NCBI RefSeq assembly: GCF_031180975.1
Contig: NZ_JAPSLI010000001.1
Location: 606,022 to 670,021, forward strand
Origin: Microbacterium sp.
GTDB lineage: Bacteria > Actinomycetota > Actinomycetes > Actinomycetales > Microbacteriaceae
Length of the DNA: 64,000 nt
Direction: 5' to 3'
The stretch's first letter is position 1. Every line of letters starts with the position of its first letter. The notes under the pieces were generated by a model that saw only the letters and a program-made list of their open reading frames with translations, was not told the origin of the DNA and made no database searches. The translations under genes and the position numbers were made by a program. Shown here piece after piece: positions 28,901 to 35,167 of this stretch.

Positions 28901-28987
28901 GGTGGTGACGGTCAGAGCGCCGATGGCGACACCTGCGGCGGATGCCAACGTCTTCGGACGCGCACGCACCCACGACAGCGCTCTCAT
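22910..28987 (-). CDS. Giant Ig-like/Fn3 surface protein with N-terminal propeller-like domain
   Basis: 2025 residues from ATG 28987 (AGGGGGAA 9 bases upstream; upstream in-frame codons cross the 5' leader). An N-terminal signal-anchor (ASAAGVAIGALTVTTMAVAY) is followed by about 350 residues of short strands suggesting a beta-propeller. Many tandem Ig-like/cadherin-like domains follow, each with the 'NTPPTAxDDxxxVRxGxxxxxPVLxNDxDPDGD' type of signature. Four or five Fn3 domains occupy about residues 1480-1950 (ITEYTVTSVSG, DSYTLEISPI). The end is a Cys-containing beta domain (four Cys, CVNGC). It is the first gene of the operon and carries a cluster-type promoter. Likely an extracellular stalk or scaffold of the secretion complex; it matches the fn3 gene of PFNA clusters. 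Confidence 0.88.
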   Translation of the reverse strand: MRALSWVRARPKTLASAAGVAIGALTVTTMAVAYDGFPTTKVDLHDAGVWLTKTSTLLVGHFNNESTVIDGGLRTASDDYDILQDEGTVLLVDDGSDTVTSVDPARVALTDSAPIPARAKVALGRLTTAVLDDKTGELWVTSAKGLAGFDTKKADPVAELGDGADVAVGRDGTVYALSGERAEVVTIPTDAEGLPLESESSELADIELSAEAAITVVGDTPVVLDAAAGVVTTPGGFRTQVDGLEDAVLQQTSAESDAVVLATPTALIRVPIDGGDPIVTEVSGQGNPAQPVQLRGCTYGAWAVSAQFVRDCSGESLDLRNDIPGAEESAAVTFRVNRDIIVLNDIIGGQAWLPTKSLQRVDDWSVLVPPEGETEDEEETTEETVETSLPERTEDNTPPTAEDDDLGVRPGGSTLLPVLDNDNDPDGDVLAASLVGDQPSIGDVQPIFNGAALQISVPEDAEGSATFEYQVDDGRTGKDTAFVTATVYDWKTNTAPRPKRTTKLSVESGGTVSYNVLPDWIDPEGDDVYLKSVVAAPGDEVEFTTDGQLTYKAVASLQGRKTVEITVADALGEVTNGKILLDVKPSGTSNPLTNADHVVTRVGETVTVAPLTNDTSSGQEQLRLARVEETAGATIVPDYPNKQFTFKSATAGTYYVQYLATAGPKPAKGLVRVDVLDGRQSELPPVAVRDVALLPKGSEALVGVLGNDTDPSGGVLVVQSVTVPPQSGIAVSVLNHETLRISDEGALDEQVRISYRISNGSKSAEGDVIVIPIPAPSKLLPPVANDDEVVVRAGDVVTIPVLDNDVHPSGDTMHVAPELVEAPEADAGEAFVSQDAVRFRAGQKAQTVHLTYEATDSMGQKDGGLVTVQILPLNDAKNAAPRPRDLTARALAGSTTNIPVPLDGLDADGDSVELLGIDQAPSKGRIADIGPNFLTYEAFKGSAGVDTFTYRVRDRLGQEGTATIRVGVAPPEAMNQAPYAVRDAVIVRPGRSVAVPVLVNDSDPEGDRIGIVGNGLTLSDEQGLDAEVSGDRVIVEVPDRELETSLQYTIRDAKGAEATAPISVTVDKDVPLMTPVARDDRVQVSDVKDGLSVDLDILRNDEDPDGTVEGLTIDVESGARLLGDGRARVTVAEERQLIRYTVTDQDEQTSSAFIFVPAISELRPTLSSTKPLEVKSGETKEISLADYVTVAGGGDVRLTEAAKVSAVHANGDSLIKDTTTLVYTSKDRYFGDDALTFEVTDGDGPDDPQGRKATLTIPITVLPPDNQQPEFVNGQMQVAPGEQATPLDLAALTTDPDPADAGKLRFSITDQPGEGVSARIDGSRLLAEAASSTPKGTTVSVGIEVTDGTTDPVPGTVEIAVTASTRELPVASPDTIDEADQGETIRVPVLQNDINPFAADGEPLKLLTAQVESGEGSAKVSGDEVEITPGSKFVGVMVVRYRIQDATKDPDREVDGRVTVTVQGVPEAPGKPTVSTVEDRTVVLSWSSPSNNGAEITEYTVTSVSGSPYSKTCTSTTCTLDGLTNNVTYTFQVTAHNRVGEGPASPPSAEARPDTRPDTPTPPNLEFGDKSLKVSWATPSSSGSPVDSYTLEISPIPPSGIGQKTNVTGNSLVWEGLENGTSYTVRVRAHNQAPDPSEWSAPSLPEIPAGPPGTVPAPTVSSAPSVGSEAQMTVTWQDAPQNGDAIRAYQLAVYRGGSLVKTVPVSGSQTSQTVPVPTDSTDYTYTVRAENKAGWGQPSAHSAPRRAFGTPGAPTNVQARPGDNRIHVTFDRPAGNGARPEELRYQYLIYNGRWNNWDGSSAIPARNGDGTTVQVRAYSVVGGQQSAPGPAGTSNNVVPYGPPHAPTGNAQNLGTSVRLSWNASNSYNGRPITVYTNIDGNGWVQRSALSGSVDKGNGYNQTHTIRVRVVASEGGSAESPTYSATTDQPPQPRVWVTQGDAVSGCVNGCRKFVVNWENLNIGGARVTCHSSAYGQIGSYVYNVAFDGRGSKQLDCWQGRDGVDVWVDILNWGDGVDTEKRFWARP

Positions 28988-29056
28988 CTCGGACGTTCCC
29001 CCTGTGGTGCTTTCCCGTTCGCGGCGCCCCGGATCGGGGCCGCGAGGCACCGGAAC

Positions 29057-29102
29057 ATCCTAACCGGGGACGCGGCCGAGCACGGATGGGGAGAAGTTCC
29101 CA
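29057..29102 (-). promoter_or_regulatory. Cluster-type promoter of the main operon
   Basis: On the minus strand, TGGG-N5-CTCCCC (29102 to 29088), a 25-base spacer and TAGGAT (29062 to 29057), giving a leader of about 60 bases before ATG 28987. This places the whole machine operon under the same kind of promoter as the WXG100 and carrier genes. Confidence 0.7.
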
Positions 29103-29114
29103 CCCGTGCCCAGC

Positions 29115-29690
29115 TCACGCGGTGCGCCAGCACCCTTCGACGTGGTCGTCGACCATTCCCGTCGACTGCATCAGCGCGTACATCGTGGTCGGTCCGACGA
29201 ACCGGAAGCCGCGCCGGCGCAGTGCCTTGCTGAGGGCCGTCGACTCCTCCGTCACGGCGGGGATCTCCGCCATGGTCTGCGGCCGGGGGCGGTCGGATGC
29301 CGGAGGCGCGAACGACCACATCAGCTCGTCGAGCTCGCCGTCCGCCATGTCCCGCACCAGCGTGGCGTTGGAGATGGTCGCCTCGATCTTGGCGCGGTTG
29401 CGGATGATCCCGGCATCCGTCATCAGCCGGTCGACGTCGTCGGGGCCGAACTCGGCGACGAGCTCCGGCTCGAACCCCGCGAACACCTCACGGAACCGCG
29501 GGCGCTTGCGCAGGATGGTGATCCAGCTCAGCCCGGCCTGGAAGCCCTCCAGCGCCATCTTCTCGAACAGCGCACGGTCGCCGTGCAGCGGCACGCCCCA
29601 CTCCTCGTCGTGGTAGCGGAGGTACTCGGGATCCTCACCCACCCAGCGGCAGCGTGCCAGGCCGTCGGGGCTGGCGATGACGGAGTCCAT
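29115..29690 (-). CDS. tag: DNA-3-methyladenine glycosylase I
   Basis: 191 residues that follow the Tag family closely: CRWVGEDPEYLRYHDEEWG near the N-terminus with the catalytic Glu region, LFEKMALEGFQAGLSWITIL, the RNRAKIEA segment, and FVGPTTMYALMQSTGMVDDH near the end with the zinc-binding His and Cys (HVEGC). It removes 3-methyladenine from alkylated DNA. TAGCGT (29702 to 29697) ends seven bases before the ATG, so it is probably read from a leaderless transcript and not only from the gene upstream. Confidence 0.95.
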   Translation of the reverse strand: MDSVIASPDGLARCRWVGEDPEYLRYHDEEWGVPLHGDRALFEKMALEGFQAGLSWITILRKRPRFREVFAGFEPELVAEFGPDDVDRLMTDAGIIRNRAKIEATISNATLVRDMADGELDELMWSFAPPASDRPRPQTMAEIPAVTEESTALSKALRRRGFRFVGPTTMYALMQSTGMVDDHVEGCWRTA

Positions 29691-29715
29691 TCCCCCACGC
29701 TACCCAGTGCCGGGG

Positions 29716-31764
29716 TCAACGCCGGTGCTTGAGCTTCTTCTCCGGAACCGGTGCCTGGCCGGACGCCTTGAGCGCGGCGTAGTGCGCGCGGGCCTCGTCC
29801 TGCCGCTGCTGCTCGATCCCGCTGGCGATCGGCGCCCGGACGTGCTCCGGCTCGTAGCCGAACGCCTCGACCAGGTCGAGGGCGTGCGGGCGCAGCCGCG
29901 CGCAGAGCCGGTCGATGTAGCGCGAAACGGCGAGCGCGCGCTGCGCGGACAGCCGGCCGTTGATGAGGTACCAGGCCAGGTGCTTCTCGATCACGTGCAG
30001 CCCGAACAGGTCGCGCAGCCAGGTCAGCACTGTGCGGGTGCCGGCGTCCTCGATCCGGCGGACTGCGTCGGTGAACGCCTCCCACTGCAGCAGCTCGGCG
30101 TGCGCGCGCGCCGCTTCGATGAGCTCGGCCTGGTTCTCGTTGAACAGCTTCTCGCCGAGCACCCTGTCCTTGCCGGCGGGGCGCATCCGGCCGGCGATGT
30201 CGGCGATCATCTGCTGCACACGGTCGGTGAGCAGCTCGTGCTGCTGCTCCTCGCGCAGGCCGTTCTCCACCGCCCGCGCGGTCGATCCGAGGTCGACGAA
30301 CGTCTGGCCGAGCGCCCGCAGCCCCGCCCCGTGGAACACCTTTCCCGCGGTCTGCCCGACGGCGAACTTGGCGAGGGCGGCGGCGTCCTTGCCCTGGAAC
30401 TGCTTGGCGAAGTCGGCGAGAAGCCGCTTGCCGACGAGCTGCAGCAGCACGTTGTTGTCGCCCTCGAACGTGACGTAGATGTCGAGGTCGGCGCGGAGCC
30501 CGACGAAGCGGTTCTCGAACATGAAGCCGGCGCCGCCGCACGCCTCCCGGCACTCCTGCAGGGTGTCCAGCGCATGCCAGGTGGACAGCGGCTTGAGCGC
30601 CGCGGCGAGCGTCTCGAGGTCTTCCCGGTCGTCGGGGGTGTCGGTCGCCCCGGAGAACACCCCGTCGAACTTCTGCAGGAACTCGTCGTGCGCGAACAGC
30701 TGCGCGTAGGTGGTGGCGAGTCGCGGCAGCAGCCGGCGCTGGTGCTTGCCGTAGTCGAGCAGCACCGTCTCCTGCCCGTCGGCGCCGTCGAACTGTCGGC
30801 GCTGTGTGGCGTAGGTGATCGCGATGTGCAGACCGAGAGCGGATGCCCAGGATGCGGCGCCGTCGAGGGAGACGCGGCCCTGCACCAGCGTGCCGAGCAT
30901 GGTGAAGAAGCGGCGCCCCGGGCTGTCGATCGCGCTGGAGTACGTGCCGTCGGGGGCGACGTCGCCGTACCGGTTCAGCAGGTTGGTGCGCGGCACCCGC
31001 ACGTGGTCGAAGCTGAGGCGACCGTTGTCGATGCCGTTCAGCCCGCCTTTGAGCCCGTCGTCCTCCCGGCCGATCCCGGGCAGGTCGTCGCCGTCCTCTC
31101 CGCGCAGCGGCACGTAGAAGCAGTGCACGCCGTGGTTCACGCCGTCGGTGATCAGCTGCGCGAACACCGTGGCGGCGACGCCGTGCAGGGCGGCGTTGCC
31201 GAGGTACTCCTTGGTGGCGCCGCGGAACGGCGTGTGGATGACGAACTCCTCGGTCTGCGGGTCGTACGTCGCGGTGGTGCCGATGGCGGCGACGTCGGAG
31301 CCGTGTCCGATCTCGGTCATGGCGAAAGCGCCGGGGATGGTGAGGTCCATGATGCCGGGCAGCCACCGGCGGTGGTGCTCCTCGGTGCCGAGCTGCAGCA
31401 CCGCCGAGCCGAACAGTCCCCACTGCACGCCCGACTTGATCTGCAGGCTGGGATCGGCGACGACGAGCTCCTCGAACCCGGCGATGTTGGCGCCGTTGTT
31501 CGCCTCGCCGCCGAACTCCTTCGGGAACGCCCGATGCACGGCGCGGTTCTGCACCAGCAGGTGCAGCTGGCTGAGCACGCGCTCGCGGTGCTCGTCCTTG
31601 CCGAGGCTGTCGTCGCGCCAGAATGCGGGATCCTTGATCATCTCGCGGGCCTGACGGCGGGTGTCGGCCCACGTGCCCAGCAGCAACTGGTTCACCCGTT
31701 CGACGTCGAGGCGGTGCGCCTCGTGCTCGTGGGCGGATGCGGGGCGGACGGCGGCGTCGACCAT
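29716..31764 (-). CDS. Acyl-CoA oxidase/dehydrogenase family protein (ACOX-like)
   Basis: 682 residues from ATG 31764 (AGAGGA 7-8 bases upstream). The length and two-part layout match acyl-CoA oxidases: an N-terminal helical and middle beta domain with FAMTEIGHGSDVAAIGTTATYD (flavin and substrate contacts), a helical domain with QECREACGGAGFMFENRFVGLR, and a C-terminal oxidase-type extension. In family members the enzyme makes the trans-2-enoyl-CoA in beta-oxidation. An inverted repeat (31794-31808) about 30 bases upstream of the start may be an operator. Confidence 0.85.
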   Translation of the reverse strand: MVDAAVRPASAHEHEAHRLDVERVNQLLLGTWADTRRQAREMIKDPAFWRDDSLGKDEHRERVLSQLHLLVQNRAVHRAFPKEFGGEANNGANIAGFEELVVADPSLQIKSGVQWGLFGSAVLQLGTEEHHRRWLPGIMDLTIPGAFAMTEIGHGSDVAAIGTTATYDPQTEEFVIHTPFRGATKEYLGNAALHGVAATVFAQLITDGVNHGVHCFYVPLRGEDGDDLPGIGREDDGLKGGLNGIDNGRLSFDHVRVPRTNLLNRYGDVAPDGTYSSAIDSPGRRFFTMLGTLVQGRVSLDGAASWASALGLHIAITYATQRRQFDGADGQETVLLDYGKHQRRLLPRLATTYAQLFAHDEFLQKFDGVFSGATDTPDDREDLETLAAALKPLSTWHALDTLQECREACGGAGFMFENRFVGLRADLDIYVTFEGDNNVLLQLVGKRLLADFAKQFQGKDAAALAKFAVGQTAGKVFHGAGLRALGQTFVDLGSTARAVENGLREEQQHELLTDRVQQMIADIAGRMRPAGKDRVLGEKLFNENQAELIEAARAHAELLQWEAFTDAVRRIEDAGTRTVLTWLRDLFGLHVIEKHLAWYLINGRLSAQRALAVSRYIDRLCARLRPHALDLVEAFGYEPEHVRAPIASGIEQQRQDEARAHYAALKASGQAPVPEKKLKHRR

Positions 31765-31793
31765 GGGCGTTCCTCTCGGACGGTGTCGGGGAC

Positions 31794-31808
31794 ACCTACA
31801 TGGTAGGT
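31794..31808 (-). promoter_or_regulatory. Inverted repeat ACCTA-N5-TAGGT upstream of the ACOX-like gene
   Basis: Five-base arms around CATGG, lying 30 bases before the start codon, where a repressor would block transcription. No regulator gene is adjacent, so assignment is tentative. Confidence 0.35.
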
Positions 31809-31924
31809 CTGCCACAACTCATAGCGAAGCCGCCTGTGGGGTTCCCCCAACGGGGGCGATGGGCGAGACGGCCGTCCGTTGTCACCTCACGACAGTGCCG
31901 CCGCGGTCGTCGAGCGGATGCCGA

Positions 31925-31960
31925 AGGGGCCGGCCCCGCGGATGCGGACGGCCGGCCCCT
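31925..31960 (-). terminator. GC-rich hairpin after the GH3 gene
   Basis: AGGGGCCGGCC (31925-31935) pairs perfectly with GGCCGGCCCCT (31950-31960) with a 14-base loop, 15 bases after the stop of the glycosidase gene. Confidence 0.7.
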
Positions 31961-31975
31961 CGAGCGGTCGGTCGG

Positions 31976-33730
31976 TCAGAGGCTGAGGCCGTGCCCGAAC
32001 CGGAACAGCGGGTCCTCGGTGTCGAACGGCACGTCGGGTCGCGAGGCCTCCACGGCGGCCATCGACCGGGGCAGGTCGAACGGCAGCCGGCCCTTCGGCT
32101 CGGCGGCACCGGTGAGCACGTCGAGCAGCGCTGCGCCGGAGGCGCCCCAGTTCACGGTGACCGCGGCGGCGGCATCCACGATCTCGGTGAGGATCGCCGG
32201 GCGGTCGACGAGCACGTCGACCACGGTGGGCACGGCGGCGGCGACGGCGCGCACGTGCGCGATCGTCTCGTCGTCGAAGGCGAGCGACCCGGCGTGGAAG
32301 AAGTTCTCGAACGCCGTGGCGCGCTGCTCGTACGGCGCCTGCAGGCGGATCACCGCGAGGTCGGCGTCCTCCGGCGACTCCACGATCTCGCCGTACGCGG
32401 CCGCGGTCTCGGCGTCCACGCCCTCGACGTACAGCCGGCGCCCGGGGGTCGCGGGGAGCACGCCGTCGTTGGTGAGGACGGTGATCGATGCGCGCTGCGC
32501 GGCCTCGCCCTCGGCCCGGAAGTCCGCACGCCCGACGATCGAGTCGGCGGCGTCCTCGTCGACGAAGGGGTTCTCGAACAGGCCGAGCTCGAACTTCTCG
32601 CGCAGGATCCGCCGCGCCGACACGTCGAGGCGCTCCTCGGAGATCTCCCCCTCCGCGACCAGCTCGAGCAGCAGGTCGGTGCAGGACTCGCCGCCGAACT
32701 GGTCGGCGCCGGCGTCGAGGACCTTCTTCATCCGCTCCTTGGGGCTGAGGTGCTCGACGCCCCACGCGCGAGCCGGGTGGAGGTCGCCGAGGATCTCGGC
32801 GTCGGTGATCAGACCCCAGTCGGTGCACACCAGACCGTCGAAGCCGAACCGCTCACGGAGCAGGCCGGTGATGACGGATCTGTTGAAGCCGAAGCCGACC
32901 TCCTCGTACTCGGTGCCCACCGGCATCCCGTAGTACGGCATCATCTGCCGTGCACCCGCCGCGATCGCCTCCTGGAACGGCTTGAGGTGCAGGTCGAACT
33001 GCCCGCCGGGATAGACCTGCTCGCGGCCGTAGGCGAAGTGCGGGTCTTCGCCGTCCTTCTGCGGTCCGCCGCCGGGGAAGTGCTTCGTCATGGTCGACAC
33101 CGAGCCGGGGCCGAACGACGACCCCTGGAAACCGCGGATGTACGCGGCGCCGAGGCGCCCCGCCAGCTCCGCATCCTCGCCGAAGGTGGCGGTCTGGCGG
33201 GCCCAGCGCGGCTCGGTGGCGAGATCGACCTGCGGGTGCAGCGCGACGCGCAGGCCCACCGCGGTGTACTCCTGACGGGCGATCTCACCGAAGCGCTCGA
33301 CCAGCTGCTCGTCGCGGATCGCCGCGAGCCCGAGGGTCTCCGGCCACTGCGAGAACGGGCCTGCCATGATCGAGGCGCCCGGGTTGTCGCTGAACGAGTG
33401 CCGCGGATCGGTCGACAGCGTCACCGGGATGCCGAGGCGGGTGGAGGCCGCGAGCCGTTGCAGTTCGTTGTGCCACACCGCGATCTCCCGGGCGGTGGGC
33501 GCGGCGCCGAGCAGGTTGAAGTGCGTCATCCGCTTGCCCTCGACGTACTCGCGGGCGGAGGGCAGCCCGAACGCGGGGTTGCGCTCGTCGAGACCGCCGA
33601 TCGTGATCATGGTGTGGAAGAAGAGCCCGGCCTTCTCCTCGATCGTCATCGCGTCCAGCAGCAGCTGCACGCGCTCGTCGACGGGCAGGCTCGCGTCGAG
33701 CCAGGGGCGGTCGGTCACGGCATCCGTCAT
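31976..33730 (-). CDS. Glycoside hydrolase family 3 protein (beta-glucosidase-like)
   Basis: 584 residues from ATG 33730; a much longer open frame upstream is the shadow of the transporter gene. The catalytic barrel shows the GH3 order: SFSDNPGASI and FSQWPETLGLAA, the substrate-binding KHFPGGGPQ, and the nucleophile in GFDGLVCTDWG (Asp near residue 300). The C-terminal sandwich ends in FRFGHGLSL, usual for GH3. There is no signal peptide, so it acts in the cytosol on an imported oligosaccharide. The stop of the MFS gene overlaps its ATG by one base, which ties transport and hydrolysis together. Confidence 0.93.
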   Translation of the reverse strand: MTDAVTDRPWLDASLPVDERVQLLLDAMTIEEKAGLFFHTMITIGGLDERNPAFGLPSAREYVEGKRMTHFNLLGAAPTAREIAVWHNELQRLAASTRLGIPVTLSTDPRHSFSDNPGASIMAGPFSQWPETLGLAAIRDEQLVERFGEIARQEYTAVGLRVALHPQVDLATEPRWARQTATFGEDAELAGRLGAAYIRGFQGSSFGPGSVSTMTKHFPGGGPQKDGEDPHFAYGREQVYPGGQFDLHLKPFQEAIAAGARQMMPYYGMPVGTEYEEVGFGFNRSVITGLLRERFGFDGLVCTDWGLITDAEILGDLHPARAWGVEHLSPKERMKKVLDAGADQFGGESCTDLLLELVAEGEISEERLDVSARRILREKFELGLFENPFVDEDAADSIVGRADFRAEGEAAQRASITVLTNDGVLPATPGRRLYVEGVDAETAAAYGEIVESPEDADLAVIRLQAPYEQRATAFENFFHAGSLAFDDETIAHVRAVAAAVPTVVDVLVDRPAILTEIVDAAAAVTVNWGASGAALLDVLTGAAEPKGRLPFDLPRSMAAVEASRPDVPFDTEDPLFRFGHGLSL

Positions 33731-35034
33731 CACTTGACTCCCTTGATCCGGTAGACGAGCACGGCACCGGCGCACGTGACCAGCGCGCCGAACAGGTACC
33801 ACAGGGTGTACCCGCCGAGCGGGGTGGCGGCACCGAGGGCGATGATGCTCGGGGCGACGGCCGGGGCGATCGACTGCGGCAGCGCGTTGGCGATGTTCAG
33901 CACGCCGAGGTCCTTCGCGGTGTCGTCGGGGTCGGGCAGCACCTCGGTGGCGAGAGCCAGGTCGACGGAGAAGAACGATCCGGCGCCGAAGCCGATGATC
34001 GCCTGCGCCACGATGAGCACCGCGATGCTGGGCGCGGTCGCGAGCAGCGCGAGCCCGACCACCATGACCAGTCCGGCGGCGGTCACGAACGGGCGGCGCT
34101 TGCCGATGCGGTCGGACAGGATGCCGCCGAGCGGCGAGGACACCATCATCGCGGCCATGGACGCCATGTTGGCGAGGAGGATCGTCCCGATGGCGTCCTG
34201 CTCGGCCAGGCCGAAGCGCTCGACCAGGTAGAACGGCAGGAAGGTCGCGACACCGGTGTAGCCGAACATCACGAAGAACTTGGTCAGCCAGGTCCAGCCG
34301 AAGTCGGGGTGCTTGACCGGGTTGAACACGAAGGACCCGAAGAACTGCCCGATCGTGAGGCGTTCGGCCGGCTTCTCGGTCAGGCGACGGTCCTTGAGGC
34401 GGATCACGAAGATGACGGCGAGCGCGGCGGCGATGGCACCGGGCACGACGAAGCGCTCCACGTCGCCGGGCAGGTAGTTGATGAGGAAGCTGCCCGCGAG
34501 GATGCCGAGCGGGGTGGTGATGCCGACCACGCCGGACACCCGGCCGCGGCTGGCGACCGGCACCTGGTCGGGGAGGGTCGCGTTGGCGGCCGACAGGACC
34601 GCGTTCATCGCCACCTGAACCAGGCACCAGGCCAGCAGGACCACCCACACCGAGCTCGCGACGCCGATCAGGGCGAAGCCGCCCAGACCCACCAGCGCGC
34701 CGCCGAGGATCCACGGACGGCGCATGCCCCAGCGGGAGGTGGTGCGGTCGGAGAGACGACCGGCGAGCGGGTTGGCGAACAGCGCGAACAGGGCGCCGAC
34801 ACCGAGTACCAGGCCCAGGTTCCCCTTCGCCGCCTCGGCGTCGGGCGAGATGTGCTGGATCTTGAACGCCATGGACACCAGCACCGGCGTGAGCAGGGAG
34901 AGGTAGACCCCGAAGTTCACGCCGGCGAGCCCCAGAGTGAAGCCGCGCGGCGTGCGCTCGGGGGTGCTGCCGGGGGCCTTGAAGCCGGTGGTGCCGATGA
35001 CTGCCGCCTGGGCGGCGGGTGACATCTCTGTCAT
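33730..35034 (-). CDS. MFS sugar transporter (GPH/SLC45-like)
   Basis: 434 residues from ATG 35034 with AAAGG 8 bases upstream; 12 predicted membrane segments in two halves. The first half carries NPLAGRLSDRTTSRWGMRRPWI, the second SSPLGGILSDRIGKRRPFV, the duplicated loop 2-3 motif of the superfamily. NFGVYLSLLTPVLVSMAFKIQ at the N-terminus fits sugar:cation symporters. Substrate is presumably the glycoside cleaved by the coupled GH3 enzyme. Transcription is divergent from the TetR-type regulator. Confidence 0.88.
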   Translation of the reverse strand: MTEMSPAAQAAVIGTTGFKAPGSTPERTPRGFTLGLAGVNFGVYLSLLTPVLVSMAFKIQHISPDAEAAKGNLGLVLGVGALFALFANPLAGRLSDRTTSRWGMRRPWILGGALVGLGGFALIGVASSVWVVLLAWCLVQVAMNAVLSAANATLPDQVPVASRGRVSGVVGITTPLGILAGSFLINYLPGDVERFVVPGAIAAALAVIFVIRLKDRRLTEKPAERLTIGQFFGSFVFNPVKHPDFGWTWLTKFFVMFGYTGVATFLPFYLVERFGLAEQDAIGTILLANMASMAAMMVSSPLGGILSDRIGKRRPFVTAAGLVMVVGLALLATAPSIAVLIVAQAIIGFGAGSFFSVDLALATEVLPDPDDTAKDLGVLNIANALPQSIAPAVAPSIIALGAATPLGGYTLWYLFGALVTCAGAVLVYRIKGVK

Positions 35035-35089
35035 GGGAGAGCCTTTCGGAGGACGGGTCGTGTCCGCTGCGACACGCGCGGGTTCCCCC

Positions 35090-35118
35090 AGAATACAACA
35101 AACCCGACCAAATGGTAA
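35090..35118 (-). promoter_or_regulatory. Promoter of the transporter-glycosidase operon
   Basis: On the minus strand TTACCA (35118 to 35113), a 17-base spacer and TATTCT (35095 to 35090). The -35 lies inside the operator at 35107-35116, so regulator binding would block RNA polymerase. Confidence 0.6.
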
Positions 35119-35141
35119 CTGAAAGCCGACCACCTGGTAAT
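35104..35141. promoter_or_regulatory. Two operators CCGACCA-N2-TGGTAA, centres 22 bases apart
   Basis: ACCAAATGGT (35107-35116) and ACCACCTGGT (35129-35138) are perfect or near-perfect palindromes, each preceded by CCG and followed by TAA. The 22-base spacing equals two helical turns, putting both sites on one face of the DNA. They lie between the divergent regulator and transporter genes and are the obvious targets of the double TetR protein. Confidence 0.75.
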
Positions 35142-35167
35142 CGGGCAGGATATGGACGGGAGGACGA

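Noticed and set aside
31834..31858. Another copy of the cluster promoter element (GTGGGGTTCCCCCAACGG region)
   Set aside because: It is a simple G-run/C-run palindrome without the TGGG-N5-CTCCCC layout, and no TA-rich hexamer follows at 24-25 bases.
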